49,647 bases of DNA from Pseudomonas sp. MWU13-2100 (lineage in GTDB: Bacteria; Pseudomonadota; Gammaproteobacteria; Pseudomonadales; Pseudomonadaceae), in the NCBI RefSeq assembly GCF_023242365.1, contig NZ_JALLIX010000048.1, positions 1-49,647 of the forward strand, written 5' to 3'. The translations under genes and the position numbers were made by a program. Position 1 is the stretch's first letter, and each line of letters opens with the position of its first letter. The notes beneath the pieces were generated by a model. That model searched no databases and was not told the DNA's origin. It was given only the letters and a program-made list of their open reading frames with translations. Of the stretch, positions 33,944-43,610 are shown one piece after another.

Positions 33944-34051
33944 GGCTTTCTCCACTCAAATTCTGCTTTCGGTCAAGGTCTTCGAGCGACCGGGCCGGAC
34001 AAGCGGCCCCCGACTGGTTATCATGGCGGCGTTTCTTTGCGGACTGCCACC

Positions 34052-34573
34052 ATGGTTGATTCTTACGACGACTCCCTCGATGGGGAGAAAAGCAAAACCC
34101 AGGTCAAACGCGAGCTGCATGCTCTGGTTGATCTCGGCGAGCGCCTGACAACACTCAAGCCGGACCTGGTGGCAAAACTGCCACTAACCGACGGCTTGCG
34201 CCGTGCCCTGGCCGAAGCGCCGAAGCACACCGCGAATATCGCGCGGAAACGGCATATCCAGTTCATCGGCCGGCTGATGCGCGATCAGGACACTGACGCC
34301 ATCCTGATGCTGCTGGACCAACTCGATGCCTCCACTCGGCAATACAACGAACGTTTCCACAATCTCGAACGCTGGCGCGATCGCCTGATCGCAGGTGCCG
34401 ACGATGTTCTGGAAAAGTTCGTCATCGACTACCCGGACGCTGATCGCCAGCAACTGCGCTCCCTGATCCGCCAGGCTCAACACGAGCTTGCGCAGAACAA
34501 GGCGCCGGCCGCCAGCCGTAAAATCTTCAAGTACATCCGTGAGCTGGACGAAACTCAACGCGGCCTGCGTTGA
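34052..34573 (+). CDS. darP: DarP/YjgA, large-subunit assembly-associated protein
   Basis: This 173-residue helical, highly charged DUF615 protein matches YjgA/DarP. That protein binds late 50S assembly intermediates near the peptidyl-transferase centre in E. coli. Conserved parts are KSKTQVKRELHALVDLGERL, RKRHIQFIGRLMRD and the C-terminal SRKIFKYIREL. I chose the ATG at 34052 (MVDSYDDS); a TTG five codons upstream is possible. It is convergent with tldD. Confidence 0.93.
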   Translation: MVDSYDDSLDGEKSKTQVKRELHALVDLGERLTTLKPDLVAKLPLTDGLRRALAEAPKHTANIARKRHIQFIGRLMRDQDTDAILMLLDQLDASTRQYNERFHNLERWRDRLIAGADDVLEKFVIDYPDADRQQLRSLIRQAQHELAQNKAPAASRKIFKYIRELDETQRGLR

Positions 34574-34582
34574 GCTTCGCCC

Positions 34583-34609
34583 CGGGTGAGCCCATCTGGC
34601 GCTCACCCG
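34583..34609. terminator. Possible shared 3' hairpin of darP and tldD
   Basis: CGGGTGAGC (34583-34591) pairs perfectly with GCTCACCCG (34601-34609) around a 9-nt loop in the 51-bp convergent gap. No T-tract follows on either strand, so termination is only presumed from position. Confidence 0.4.
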
Positions 34610-34624
34610 ACGCTCCACCTCTTC

Positions 34625-36067
34625 CTACGACCCCGTGCCACCCACGGTGATCGCATCGATCTTCAAGGTCGGCTGACCAACCCCCACCGGTACCGACTGC
34701 CCATCCTTGCCGCACGTGCCCACGCCGCTGTCCAGCGCCAGGTCGTTGCCGACCATCGACACCCGACTCATGGCTTCCGGGCCGTTGCCGATCAGCGTCG
34801 CCCCCTTGACCGGTGCGGTGATCTTGCCGTCTTCGATCAGGTAGGCCTCGCTGGTGGAGAACACGAACTTGCCACTGGTGATGTCGACCTGGCCGCCGCC
34901 GAGGTTGGCGCAGTAGATGCCGCGTTTCACCGAAGCGATGATTTCCGCCGGATCGCTTTCGCCACCGAGCATGTAGGTGTTGGTCATGCGCGGCATCGGC
35001 AGGTGCGCGTAGGACTCGCGACGACCGTTGCCGGTACGCGCCACGCCCATCAGCCGGGCATTGAGCTTGTCCTGCATATAACCTTTGAGCACGCCGTTTT
35101 CGATCAGCGTGGTGCACTCGGTCGGCGTGCCTTCGTCATCGACGCTCAGGGAGCCGCGGCGGCCCGCCAGGGTGCCGTCATCGACGATGGTGCAGAGCTT
35201 CGACGCAACCATCTCGCCCATCCGCCCGCTATAGGCCGAACTGCCCTTGCGGTTGAAGTCGCCTTCCAAGCCGTGGCCGACCGCTTCGTGCAGCAGCACC
35301 CCGGACCAACCGGAACCAAGCACCACCGGCAAGGTGCCGGCCGGCGCGGGAATCGCTTCGAGATTGACCAGCGCCTGGCGCAGGGCCTCGCGGGCATACC
35401 CCATGGCCCGGTCTTCAGTGAGGAAATAACGATAGTCGGTACGCCCGCCACCGCCGTGCCCGCCGCGTTCACGCCGGCCGTTCTGCTCGACGATCACGCT
35501 GACATTGAAGCGCACCAGCGGCCGCACATCCGCCGCCAGGCCGCCGTCGGTGGAGGCGACAAGAATCCGCTCCCAGACCCCGGCCATGCTCACCGAGACC
35601 TGCTGGATACGCGGATCCAGGGCACGGGTGGCGACATCGACACGCTTGAGCAATTCGACCTTCTCGGCACGGCTCATGACGTCCAGCGGGTTATCCGGCG
35701 CATACAACTGCGTCACTTCCTGGCTGCTGAACACCTGCACCTTGCCATGCTGCCCGGCCCGGGAAATCGAACGGGCGGCACGCGCCGCCGAGCCCAGGGC
35801 TTCGAGGGTAATGGCGTTGCTGTAGGCAAAACCGGTTTTTTCACCGGACTGGGCGCGCACGCCGACACCCTGGTCAAGGTTGAAACTGCCTTCCTTGACG
35901 ATGCCGTCTTCCAGGGCCCAGGACTCGGAAATCTGCCCCTGGAAATACAGGTCGGCGGCATCGATGCCCGGCCCGGCCAGATCGCCCAGCACCGCCTGCA
36001 GGCTTTCGATGGTTACGCCACCCGGCGCCAACAGGTGTTCGCTGACTGAGGACAACAACTCGCTCAT
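34625..36067 (-). CDS. tldD: TldD, catalytic metalloprotease subunit
   Basis: This 480-residue zinc metalloprotease is the partner of PmbA/TldE. The active site HEAVGHGLEGD begins at H260, giving H260-E261-x3-H265 (HExxxH). The C-terminal glycine-rich region (CANLGGGQVDITSGKFVFS, GNGPEAMSRVSMVGNDL) is conserved. The start MSELLSSV at 36067 has AAGG upstream; the frame runs far upstream but overlaps the nitrilase gene. It lies 19 bp after that gene, probably in the same operon. pmbA lies on the other side of darP. Confidence 0.96.
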   Translation of the reverse strand: MSELLSSVSEHLLAPGGVTIESLQAVLGDLAGPGIDAADLYFQGQISESWALEDGIVKEGSFNLDQGVGVRAQSGEKTGFAYSNAITLEALGSAARAARSISRAGQHGKVQVFSSQEVTQLYAPDNPLDVMSRAEKVELLKRVDVATRALDPRIQQVSVSMAGVWERILVASTDGGLAADVRPLVRFNVSVIVEQNGRRERGGHGGGGRTDYRYFLTEDRAMGYAREALRQALVNLEAIPAPAGTLPVVLGSGWSGVLLHEAVGHGLEGDFNRKGSSAYSGRMGEMVASKLCTIVDDGTLAGRRGSLSVDDEGTPTECTTLIENGVLKGYMQDKLNARLMGVARTGNGRRESYAHLPMPRMTNTYMLGGESDPAEIIASVKRGIYCANLGGGQVDITSGKFVFSTSEAYLIEDGKITAPVKGATLIGNGPEAMSRVSMVGNDLALDSGVGTCGKDGQSVPVGVGQPTLKIDAITVGGTGS

Positions 36068-36086
36068 AGTTTTGCGCCTTATTTCG

Positions 36087-36932
36087 TCATTCCGATGCAG
36101 GTCGCTGCGCGCCCTGCGAGAAAAAGCGCCGATGGCTCGCCACCGGCATCCGCGCCCGGATGGACGCCTGTTCATTACTGTCGCGTTCGGCCAGCAACAC
36201 CGCTTCGCCTTGATCCTGTTCGGCGACGATGCGCCCCCAGGGGTCGACAATCGCCGCGTGGCCAAAGGTTTCCCGCGGCCCCGGATGCACCCCGCCCTGG
36301 GCTGCCGCCAGCAGGTAGCACTGGGTCTCGATGGCCCGGGCGCGAATCAGCACCTCCCAGTGCGCCGCCCCCGTCACAGCGGTAAAGGCCGAGGGTGCGG
36401 TGATCAATTCGGCACCGGCCTTGCGCAACTCACTGTAGAGCTCGGGAAAGCGCAGGTCGTAACACACACTCAGGCCCAGGCGTCCTACCGGGGTATCGGC
36501 CACCACCACCTGGCTGCCATAAGCATAGTCATCGGATTCGCGATAACGCCCGCGCGTATCCGCCACGTCCACATCGAACAGATGCAGCTTGTCGTAACGC
36601 GCCACCGCCTCGCCCTGCTCATCGATCAACAGCGAACAGGCGTTGGCCTTGGCGCGCGGCTGGTCGACAGGCGGCAATGGCAAGGTGCCCGCCACTATCC
36701 ATAACTTGAGGTCGCGGGCGGCCTGTTTCAACCAGGGCAGGATCGGTCCTTCACCCAAGGCTTCGGCGCGGCCGATCTCGGCGATGTCGCGACGGCCCAT
36801 GGCGGCGAAGTTCTCCGGTAGCACGGCCAGCCGGGCCCCGCCTTCGGCAGCCCGCTCCAGCAGCGCGCGTGCCTGGGCCAGGTTGGCCAGGACATCGCTC
36901 TGGCTGACCATCTGGATGACGGAAAAGGTCAT
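36087..36932 (-). CDS. Carbon-nitrogen hydrolase (nitrilase family, Nit1/Nit2-like)
   Basis: This 281-residue amidase has the catalytic triad E40 (AVLPENF), K115 (RYDKLHLFD) and C157 (GLSVCYDLRFPELY). The C-terminal AAQGGVHPGPRETFGHAAIVDPWG is typical of the Nit1/Nit2 group. Members of that group repair metabolites by hydrolysing deaminated glutathione or omega-amides of 2-oxo acids. That activity is likely but not proven here. The ATG at 36932 has AAGGAG. A terminator separates it from the upstream yhdP gene. Confidence 0.9.
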   Translation of the reverse strand: MTFSVIQMVSQSDVLANLAQARALLERAAEGGARLAVLPENFAAMGRRDIAEIGRAEALGEGPILPWLKQAARDLKLWIVAGTLPLPPVDQPRAKANACSLLIDEQGEAVARYDKLHLFDVDVADTRGRYRESDDYAYGSQVVVADTPVGRLGLSVCYDLRFPELYSELRKAGAELITAPSAFTAVTGAAHWEVLIRARAIETQCYLLAAAQGGVHPGPRETFGHAAIVDPWGRIVAEQDQGEAVLLAERDSNEQASIRARMPVASHRRFFSQGAQRPASE

Positions 36933-36991
36933 GGCGCACTCCTTCAAAGACATAGCGTCATGCTACTCCATGCAGCGGCATGCCCAGTACG

Positions 36992-37021
36992 AAAAATGCC
37001 GGCGCAACCCGTTTGCGCCGG
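36992..37021 (-). terminator. Intrinsic terminator of yhdP
   Basis: On the minus strand CCGGCGCAA pairs perfectly with TTGCGCCGG (loop ACGGG), followed by CATTTTT. It begins 5 bp after the yhdP stop. Confidence 0.85.
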
Positions 37022-37025
37022 AGCC

Positions 37026-40000
37026 TTACTTCGACTTGTCAAACGGCTTGTCGAAAGTGATCTTCGGTTCTTTCCAGGGGCCGGTAATGCTGTATTTGAC
37101 GCTGGCGAAGCGCGCCACGCGGTCACCGATCAACTTGTCGATCAGGAACAGCGCGCCGCCGATGGCCGGCGCACCGACGATCAACGCGGCAATCGGCAGG
37201 TTGTTGGTCACCGGCAAGGTCACCAGCAGCTTGGCATCGACCCGGTCGGCAACCATATCGAGGGTGCCATTGAGTTCCAGGTTGCTCGAAGGCCCCGTCA
37301 GGGTGATCGGATTGCGCGTCACATACACGCCATCGCTGGCCACCAGCAGGCCCTTGACCCGATCGTAGCTGAGGCCTTTGCCCAACAGGTCGGAAAAGTC
37401 CAGGCGCAGGCGGCGGCCGATGGAGTTGAAGTTCAACAGGCCAAATACCCGCAGGGCCTGGGCACCGCCGTCAGCCTCGACGAACTGGCCCTTGTTCAGG
37501 GTCGCATCGATACTGCCCGAGAAGCGCTTGGGCCCGACCCAGGCCGGCGAGCCGGGCCAACGGCCATCGACATCGACCTGGAAATCCTCACTGGTGACAG
37601 TCGGGGCAAAGCTCCAGGCCTTGAGCACGTCCGCCAGGTTCTTGCCTTCCAGGCGCCCGTTGAACCAACTGCCGCTGCTGCCGGGAAGCCCTTCCCAGCC
37701 ACCAGAGCCTTGCAGTTGCAAGCCTTTGAGGCCGAGATTGAGGTCATTGAGCCTGATGCCCTTGGGGGTCGGGCGCGCCTTGAGCGACCAGGCACCGACC
37801 AGGTCATTGCCCTGGAACAGTTGCTCGATGCTCACGTCCACGGCTGGAATCTGTCGGGGATCGACCGAGGCCAACGGGTCCGGGGCATTCTCATCGGCGA
37901 CTACACTCGGGTCCGGCGCCGGCAGGCGCACATAGGCCAGCTTGACGCCAATCGGCACATCCTTGGCATCCGGCAAGGTCACGCTGCCCTTGGCCTGCTG
38001 GCTGTCGATCCGCAAGCCCCAGGCATTGGCGCTGCGGGCCATCTGCAGATTCACCTGGTCGAACCGGCTACCGAAAGCGCTGAGCTTGCCGACCTTGAAA
38101 TCCGCGCTGCTGAGCAATTGCTTGGCACTGCCGCCCGGGTCCTGGCCGGCATACCGGTCAGCGACGGCTTTCCACGGTTCCAGGTCCAGCTCCGACAACA
38201 CTCCACGGATCCGCAGGCCCTGGGCCGTCGGCAGTTGCGCGGAGCCGTCGCCGAGGAACAATTCGCCACGGCCCTCGCCGAACCTGCCGCTCGGCGCGGC
38301 AAAGGTGAAGTTGGCCAGGTTGCCGTAATTGAACCAGTAACGCCGCTCGGCACCTTGCAAGGTCATGCGGAACACGCTGTCGCGCCCCAGGCTGGCCGGC
38401 ATGCCGAACGGCGCCGGCAAGTCGACGGCAACGCCTTTGAGGCTGGAGTTGATCATCAACTGGCTGTCGGCACCGTCCAGGGTCAGTTGCAACTGGTAAG
38501 GCAGGTCACCCGAGACCGGCAACGGCTGGCTGACATTCAGCCAATCGCTGAGCTTCTTGATCGCCACCTGCCCCTTGGCCACCACCCGGGTATTGAGGCT
38601 GCCCGGTTTGCCGTCGGCGAAAATCTGCGCGCTGATGGGCCGCTCGAATGCCTGGGCACTGATATTTCCGGCACTCAGGCCCTTGGCGCTGTCGAAGCGG
38701 AAATCACCCTTGAGCTGGCTCAGTTCCAACGCCGGATCAGGCAGCTTGAGCGTGGCCTTGTCGGTCTTGAAATCCACCAGGATCTTCGGTTCCTCGGCCT
38801 TGACCAGTGGCACATCGAGGCTCACCTTGCCCGACAGGTCACCCGTGGCCTGCCAGCCGGCAAAGGTCGCGCCAGTGCCGATCGGTGCTTCCTGGAGAAT
38901 CTTCAGGCCGTCGCCCAGGCCACCGGCAAAGTTGCCGTCGAGGAACATATGGCTGTGTTGCCCGCTGGGCACATGGGGAATATTGACCATGATGTCGCTG
39001 ACCTGGGTGTTGAGCAACTGGCCTTCGCTGGCGTTGATCCGCACCCCGCTGTCCTCGATAAAGACATCACCCTTGACCTTGCTGACATGGGGCCAGCCCG
39101 GCTGGAACGCCAGCTCGGCATCATGGACCTTGAAGAACAGGCTGATATTGCGCGCCGCGGCCACGGCGTCGTGGTTCAGCGAGCCCTGGTACTGGAAGAA
39201 GCCCTGCTCCACCGCGCCATGCAGGATCGAACTGCGCAACCATTCGTCCAGCGCCGGGCTCAACACCGCCGGCAGGTACTTGGGGGTGAAACGACCTTCG
39301 CCATCCACCAGGCCGACCCGCAGGTCCATGTAGTCTTCCGTGCCCTGGGCAAAGTGCAGGCGAATCAGGAAGTCGGCGGCGATCTTGCCTTCTTCCCCGA
39401 GCACCTTGATGTAGGGCGCGATCAGGGTGAAACCTTCCTGGTCCAGGCGCCAGGTCAGGCGCGCATTGGCTTGCAGGTACTGCCAGGGTTTGTTGAAAAT
39501 CGGGTACAGGTACAGGGAGAAATCCTTGCTGTCCATGCGCAGTTCGCCCTGGCCGAGGTCGCCACTGATGCTGCCGCTGACATTACGCGCCGCCGGGGCG
39601 CCGTGGTAGGCATCGAAGCCGACCCGTTCCAGGTTCGCGGCGAAACTCAGCTTTTGATCGCCGGTTTCCTGGGGCCGGTAATCCAGCAGCACGTTGCGCA
39701 GGGCGCCGCTGACGTTCAGGTGATCGATGGTCGTGGCCAGGCCTTCAGGCAGGGGCGCCAGGGCGTCGAGCAAGGGGGTGAGCGGCGTCAGGTCCAGGCG
39801 ATCGGCCTGCAAGTGCCAGCGCTCCGGTTCTTTGTCGGTGGCGGCGAGTTGCTGCAATTGCAAGTGGCTTTCCCAGCGCGTCTTGCCCAGGCTCATCGCC
39901 AGGGAGTTGAGCTGCACGTCAAACCCCTGCCCGGTGTGCTGGACATAGGCGTTGAGGGCCAGGTTGTCGATGCTGACCGCCTTGCGCTGGGCATAGGCGC

Positions 40001-40841
40001 CCCGGAATTGCGGCGCATTGAGCCGGACCACGGCGCTCTGCACCGTACCATTGGCCCAGTTCAACCAGAACTCGCCACCGGCCTTGAGCTCGGTGATGTT
40101 CATCTGCCCGGTCAGCCGCGTCGGCAGCCAGTGCGCCCAGTCGCTTTGCGGCAGGCTCAGGTAGGCTTGCGCCGTGCCATTGCGCCAGTCGCTGGCGCGC
40201 AGGCGGGTTTTCAGGTTCAGGGCCAGGGGTTGGCCGTCGGGCAAATTCAAGCGCAGGTCGAGGCGCTGGCGGGACACACCGCTTTCCAGGTTGAGACCGA
40301 TGTAAGTCAGGCTCAGCGGTGATCGGCCGAACGGCTGCAAGGTCAACTGGCTGTCGAGCACCGACAACTGCTTGATCATCTGCGCACGGGTCAGCCACTG
40401 CGCGGGATCCAGCGGCTGGTCGTCCTGCACCGGAAAACCCTGGAGGGCCCAGTGGCCGTCCTGGTCTTCCTTCAAACTCAGTTGCAGGCCACTGAGCTCA
40501 AGATGGGCAATCCGCACTTCGCGGGCCCGCAGGCTGGCCCAGAGATCGGGAGTCACCTGGACCTTGTCCAGCAACAGCGCCGAAGCGCCCTCGCCAACTC
40601 TTACATCGTGGGCCAGCAGCACCGGCGTCAAGCCCTGCCAGCGCCCTTCCAGCCTGCCAATGGACAGCGGCAGGCCGACGGCGGCCTGGGCCTTGCTTTC
40701 GATTTCGGTGCGGTACTCGGCCACCAGCGGCACCAGTTGCCGGCCCAGGCTGACATACAATGCCACCAGTACCAGCAACAACGCACCGAGGCCCATGCTC
40801 CAGCGGGTCAGGCCGGCAACAAAGCGTGTCAGACGCTCCAT
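37026..40841 (-). CDS. yhdP: YhdP family AsmA-like envelope protein
   Basis: This 1271-residue protein has one N-terminal membrane helix (about 14-32, WSMGLGALLLVLVALYVSLG) and a very long periplasmic beta-rich body with DUF3971 and AsmA-like C-terminal regions. YhdP, TamB and YdbH are thought to form hydrophobic grooves that bridge the periplasm and move phospholipid to the outer membrane. The C-terminus (RVARFASVKYSITGPWKEPKITF) is the family end. It lies 75 bp downstream of rng in the mreB-to-yhdP gene run. A very long antisense frame on the plus strand is a codon-bias shadow. Confidence 0.93.
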   Translation of the reverse strand: MERLTRFVAGLTRWSMGLGALLLVLVALYVSLGRQLVPLVAEYRTEIESKAQAAVGLPLSIGRLEGRWQGLTPVLLAHDVRVGEGASALLLDKVQVTPDLWASLRAREVRIAHLELSGLQLSLKEDQDGHWALQGFPVQDDQPLDPAQWLTRAQMIKQLSVLDSQLTLQPFGRSPLSLTYIGLNLESGVSRQRLDLRLNLPDGQPLALNLKTRLRASDWRNGTAQAYLSLPQSDWAHWLPTRLTGQMNITELKAGGEFWLNWANGTVQSAVVRLNAPQFRGAYAQRKAVSIDNLALNAYVQHTGQGFDVQLNSLAMSLGKTRWESHLQLQQLAATDKEPERWHLQADRLDLTPLTPLLDALAPLPEGLATTIDHLNVSGALRNVLLDYRPQETGDQKLSFAANLERVGFDAYHGAPAARNVSGSISGDLGQGELRMDSKDFSLYLYPIFNKPWQYLQANARLTWRLDQEGFTLIAPYIKVLGEEGKIAADFLIRLHFAQGTEDYMDLRVGLVDGEGRFTPKYLPAVLSPALDEWLRSSILHGAVEQGFFQYQGSLNHDAVAAARNISLFFKVHDAELAFQPGWPHVSKVKGDVFIEDSGVRINASEGQLLNTQVSDIMVNIPHVPSGQHSHMFLDGNFAGGLGDGLKILQEAPIGTGATFAGWQATGDLSGKVSLDVPLVKAEEPKILVDFKTDKATLKLPDPALELSQLKGDFRFDSAKGLSAGNISAQAFERPISAQIFADGKPGSLNTRVVAKGQVAIKKLSDWLNVSQPLPVSGDLPYQLQLTLDGADSQLMINSSLKGVAVDLPAPFGMPASLGRDSVFRMTLQGAERRYWFNYGNLANFTFAAPSGRFGEGRGELFLGDGSAQLPTAQGLRIRGVLSELDLEPWKAVADRYAGQDPGGSAKQLLSSADFKVGKLSAFGSRFDQVNLQMARSANAWGLRIDSQQAKGSVTLPDAKDVPIGVKLAYVRLPAPDPSVVADENAPDPLASVDPRQIPAVDVSIEQLFQGNDLVGAWSLKARPTPKGIRLNDLNLGLKGLQLQGSGGWEGLPGSSGSWFNGRLEGKNLADVLKAWSFAPTVTSEDFQVDVDGRWPGSPAWVGPKRFSGSIDATLNKGQFVEADGGAQALRVFGLLNFNSIGRRLRLDFSDLLGKGLSYDRVKGLLVASDGVYVTRNPITLTGPSSNLELNGTLDMVADRVDAKLLVTLPVTNNLPIAALIVGAPAIGGALFLIDKLIGDRVARFASVKYSITGPWKEPKITFDKPFDKSK

Positions 40842-40916
40842 GTCAGTGCCCCCTCAGGCAAGGTTCAGTGAACAGGTCGACGCAGGACCGGGCTTGCAGG
40901 TTCTCAGTACAGGAAA

Positions 40917-42374
40917 TCAGAGCAGCACCACGTCATATTGTTCCTGGGAATACATGGTCTCGACCTGGAAACGAATGGTGCGGCCGATAAAGCCTTCCAG
41001 CTCGGCGACATTGCCGGACTCCTCGTCCAGCAGACGGTCGACGACCTTCTGGTTGGCCAACACTCTATAACCTTCGGCCTGGTAGGCGCGGGCCTCACGC
41101 AAGATTTCACGAAAAATCTCGTAGCAAACTGTTTCCGGGGTCTTCAACTTTCCGCGCCCCTGGCAACTGCCGCAGGGCTCGCACAATACCTGCTCGAGGC
41201 TTTCGCGGGTGCGCTTGCGGGTCATCTGCACCAGGCCCAGCTCGGTGATGCCGATGATGTTGGTCTTGGCGTGATCGCGCTCCAGCTGCTTTTCCAGGGT
41301 CCGCAGGACTTGGCGCTGATGCTCCTCGTCTTCCATGTCGATGAAGTCGATGATGATGATTCCGCCGAGGTTGCGCAGGCGCAGTTGCCGGGCAATCGCG
41401 GTGGCCGCTTCGAGGTTGGTCTTGAAGATGGTTTCTTCAAGGTTGCGATGACCGACGAAGGCCCCGGTGTTGACGTCGATGGTGCTCATGGCTTCGGCCG
41501 GGTCGACCACCAGGTAGCCGCCGGACTTGAGCGGCACCTTGCGCTCCAGGGCCTTCTGGATCTCGTCCTCGACACCGTACAGGTCGAAGATCGGCCGCTC
41601 GCCGGGGTAGTGCTCCAGGCGGTCGGCGATTTCCGGCATCAGTTCGGCGACGAACTGCGTGGTCTTCTGGAAGGTTTCCCGCGAGTCGATGCGAATCTTC
41701 TCGATCCTCGGGCTGACCAGGTCGCGCAGGGTGCGCAGGGCCAGCCCCAGGTCTTCGTAGATCACGCTGGGGGCGCCGATGGTCTTGATCTGCGCGCCGA
41801 TCTGGTCCCACAGGCGCCGCAGGTAGCGGATGTCCATCATGATCTCATCGGCCCCGGCACCCTCGGCCGCCGTGCGCAGGATAAAGCCGCCGGCTTCGGT
41901 GATGCCTTCGCGGGCCACGCAATCGCTGACCACCTGCTTGAGGCGCTCGCGCTCGGCTTCGTCCTCGATCTTCAGGGAAATGCCGACATGCGCGGTACGC
42001 GGCATGTACACCAGGTAACGCGAGGGGATCGACAGTTGCGTGGTCAGGCGCGCGCCCTTGGTGCCGATGGGATCCTTGGTGACTTGCACCACCAGGCTCT
42101 GCCCTTCGTGCACCAGCGCGCTGATGCTTTCGACGGCCGGCCCTTCGCGCATGGAGATTTCCGAGGCGTGGATAAACGCCGCCCGGTCCAGGCCGATGTC
42201 GACGAACGCCGCCTGCATGCCCGGCAACACCCGCACCACCTTGCCCTTGTAGATATTGCCGACGATCCCGCGTTTCTGCGTACGCTCGACATGAACCTCT
42301 TGCAACACGCCGTTTTCTACCACCGCCACGCGCGATTCCATCGGCGTGATGTTGATCAGGATCTCTTCACTCAT
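40917..42374 (-). CDS. rng: Ribonuclease G
   Basis: This 485-residue RNase E/G family endonuclease (CafA) matures the 16S rRNA 5' end and degrades some mRNAs. It has an S1 domain (~38-120, GNIYKGKVVRVLPGMQAAFVDIG). The catalytic magnesium ligands are D300 (STIDVNTG) and D343 (IIDFIDMED). The zinc-link CEPCGSCQGRG and the C-terminal subunit region are present. The length shows it lacks the degradosome scaffold of RNase E. MSEEILINITP at 42374 is the family start, although the frame extends 42 codons upstream. It lies 59 bp after maf. Confidence 0.96.
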   Translation of the reverse strand: MSEEILINITPMESRVAVVENGVLQEVHVERTQKRGIVGNIYKGKVVRVLPGMQAAFVDIGLDRAAFIHASEISMREGPAVESISALVHEGQSLVVQVTKDPIGTKGARLTTQLSIPSRYLVYMPRTAHVGISLKIEDEAERERLKQVVSDCVAREGITEAGGFILRTAAEGAGADEIMMDIRYLRRLWDQIGAQIKTIGAPSVIYEDLGLALRTLRDLVSPRIEKIRIDSRETFQKTTQFVAELMPEIADRLEHYPGERPIFDLYGVEDEIQKALERKVPLKSGGYLVVDPAEAMSTIDVNTGAFVGHRNLEETIFKTNLEAATAIARQLRLRNLGGIIIIDFIDMEDEEHQRQVLRTLEKQLERDHAKTNIIGITELGLVQMTRKRTRESLEQVLCEPCGSCQGRGKLKTPETVCYEIFREILREARAYQAEGYRVLANQKVVDRLLDEESGNVAELEGFIGRTIRFQVETMYSQEQYDVVLL

Positions 42375-42433
42375 GGCTGGGTCTCGTTCAGGCGTATTCA
42401 CAATAAAATTGCCATATCGCGGGCGTGCGGCAA

Positions 42434-43039
42434 TCAGCGCACGACAAGGTTTTGCCAACAGGGTATGCCGAAATGGCCAAGCAGTTCTGCGGTTTCGCAA
42501 ACGGGCAGGCCGACAACGGCGGAATAACTGCCATTCAAGCCCACAACGAAAACCGCCGCCAGGCCTTGAATAGCATAGGCGCCCGCCTTGTCCCGCGGTT
42601 CGCCGCTGGACCAGTAGCGATGAGCTTCTTCTGGGTGTATTGCACGAAATTTCACCAGGCTGCGCACCACCCGCGACTCACAGCGCTCGCCGTCGAGCAC
42701 GGCAATGGCAGTCAGCACTTCGTGTTCGCGATCGGACAGGGCCTGCAACATGGCCAGCGCATCGGCTTCATCCAGCGGTTTGCCGAGAATCCGACCGTCC
42801 AGCACCACGGCGGTGTCGGCCCCCAGCACGCAGGTCCCGGCTGCCGCTTGCCCGGCCCCCAACCGCGCACGACCGGCCGCGGCCTTGCCGCGCGCCAGAC
42901 GCTCGACGTAGGCCAGCGGGCTTTCATCAGGCAATGGGGTTTCGTCGATCTCGGCACTGATGACGCTGAACGGCACGCCGATCTGCGTCAGCAATTCACG
43001 CCGACGCGGCGAGCCGGAAGCCAGGTAGAGCGAGGTCAT
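42434..43039 (-). CDS. maf: Maf family nucleoside triphosphate pyrophosphatase
   Basis: This 201-residue Maf-like protein has the signature LASGSPRRRELL at residues 5-16. It also has the DTAVVLDGRILGKP motif, whose Asp is catalytic, and DKAGAYAIQGLAA. Family members hydrolyse dTTP, UTP or modified nucleotides and are tied to septum formation. Placement beside mreBCD matches the YhdE (dTTP/UTP) branch. The ATG at 43039 has GGAG upstream. mreD lies 82 bp further up. Confidence 0.92.
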   Translation of the reverse strand: MTSLYLASGSPRRRELLTQIGVPFSVISAEIDETPLPDESPLAYVERLARGKAAAGRARLGAGQAAAGTCVLGADTAVVLDGRILGKPLDEADALAMLQALSDREHEVLTAIAVLDGERCESRVVRSLVKFRAIHPEEAHRYWSSGEPRDKAGAYAIQGLAAVFVVGLNGSYSAVVGLPVCETAELLGHFGIPCWQNLVVR

Positions 43040-43121
43040 CAAGACATCTCCGTGTCGGGCTCTTTATAGGAGCCATGTCAGCAGAATCAGCAGCTCACCC
43101 GCAAATGGCAGGCAAATCCCG

Positions 43122-43610
43122 TCAGTTGATTTTGTAGCGCCGGCGCAGCCCCCGCAGACCGAAGCTGACCCAAGGCCAGAGCAAGGCGCTGACCAGGGCC
43201 GGCAGCACCAGCGCCAGGGTCGGTTGGCGGTTGCCGGTCAAGGCGCTGAGCCAGAGTTGCACCAACTGCGCCAGGCCGAAGATCACCAGGAGCACCAGGC
43301 TCTGTTGCCACATCGGGAACATCCGCAAGCGCTGTTGCAGCGACAGTACAAGGAAAGTGATGAGGGTCAGGATCAATGCGTTCTGCCCCAGCAGGGTGCC
43401 GTAGAGCACGTCTTCGGCCAAGCCCAGCAGGAACGCGGTGACCATGCCGATCTTGTGCGGCAGGTACAACGCCCAGAACGCCAGCAACAGTGCCAGCCAC
43501 AGCGGGCGCAGGATCTCCATGAATTGCGGCAGTGGCGAGACGCTGAGCAGCAGGCCGATGGCGAAAGTCAGCCAGACGATCCAGCCATTGCGGGAAAAGG
43601 TATCAGCCAT
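43122..43610 (-). CDS. mreD: Rod-shape-determining protein MreD
   Basis: This 162-residue polytopic inner-membrane protein with about five to six hydrophobic helices belongs to the elongasome. It interacts with MreC to position lateral peptidoglycan synthesis. Conserved start region WIVWLTFAIGLLLSV and LLALLLAFWALYLPHKIG are visible. Its ATG overlaps the mreC stop by 1 bp. Confidence 0.94.
   Translation of the reverse strand: MADTFSRNGWIVWLTFAIGLLLSVSPLPQFMEILRPLWLALLLAFWALYLPHKIGMVTAFLLGLAEDVLYGTLLGQNALILTLITFLVLSLQQRLRMFPMWQQSLVLLVIFGLAQLVQLWLSALTGNRQPTLALVLPALVSALLWPWVSFGLRGLRRRYKIN

Noticed and set aside
36960..40322. 1120-codon open frame on the plus strand opposite yhdP
   Set aside because: It is antisense to a clear family member and has no recognisable domain. 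Long antisense frames arise in GC-rich genomes with strong third-position bias.
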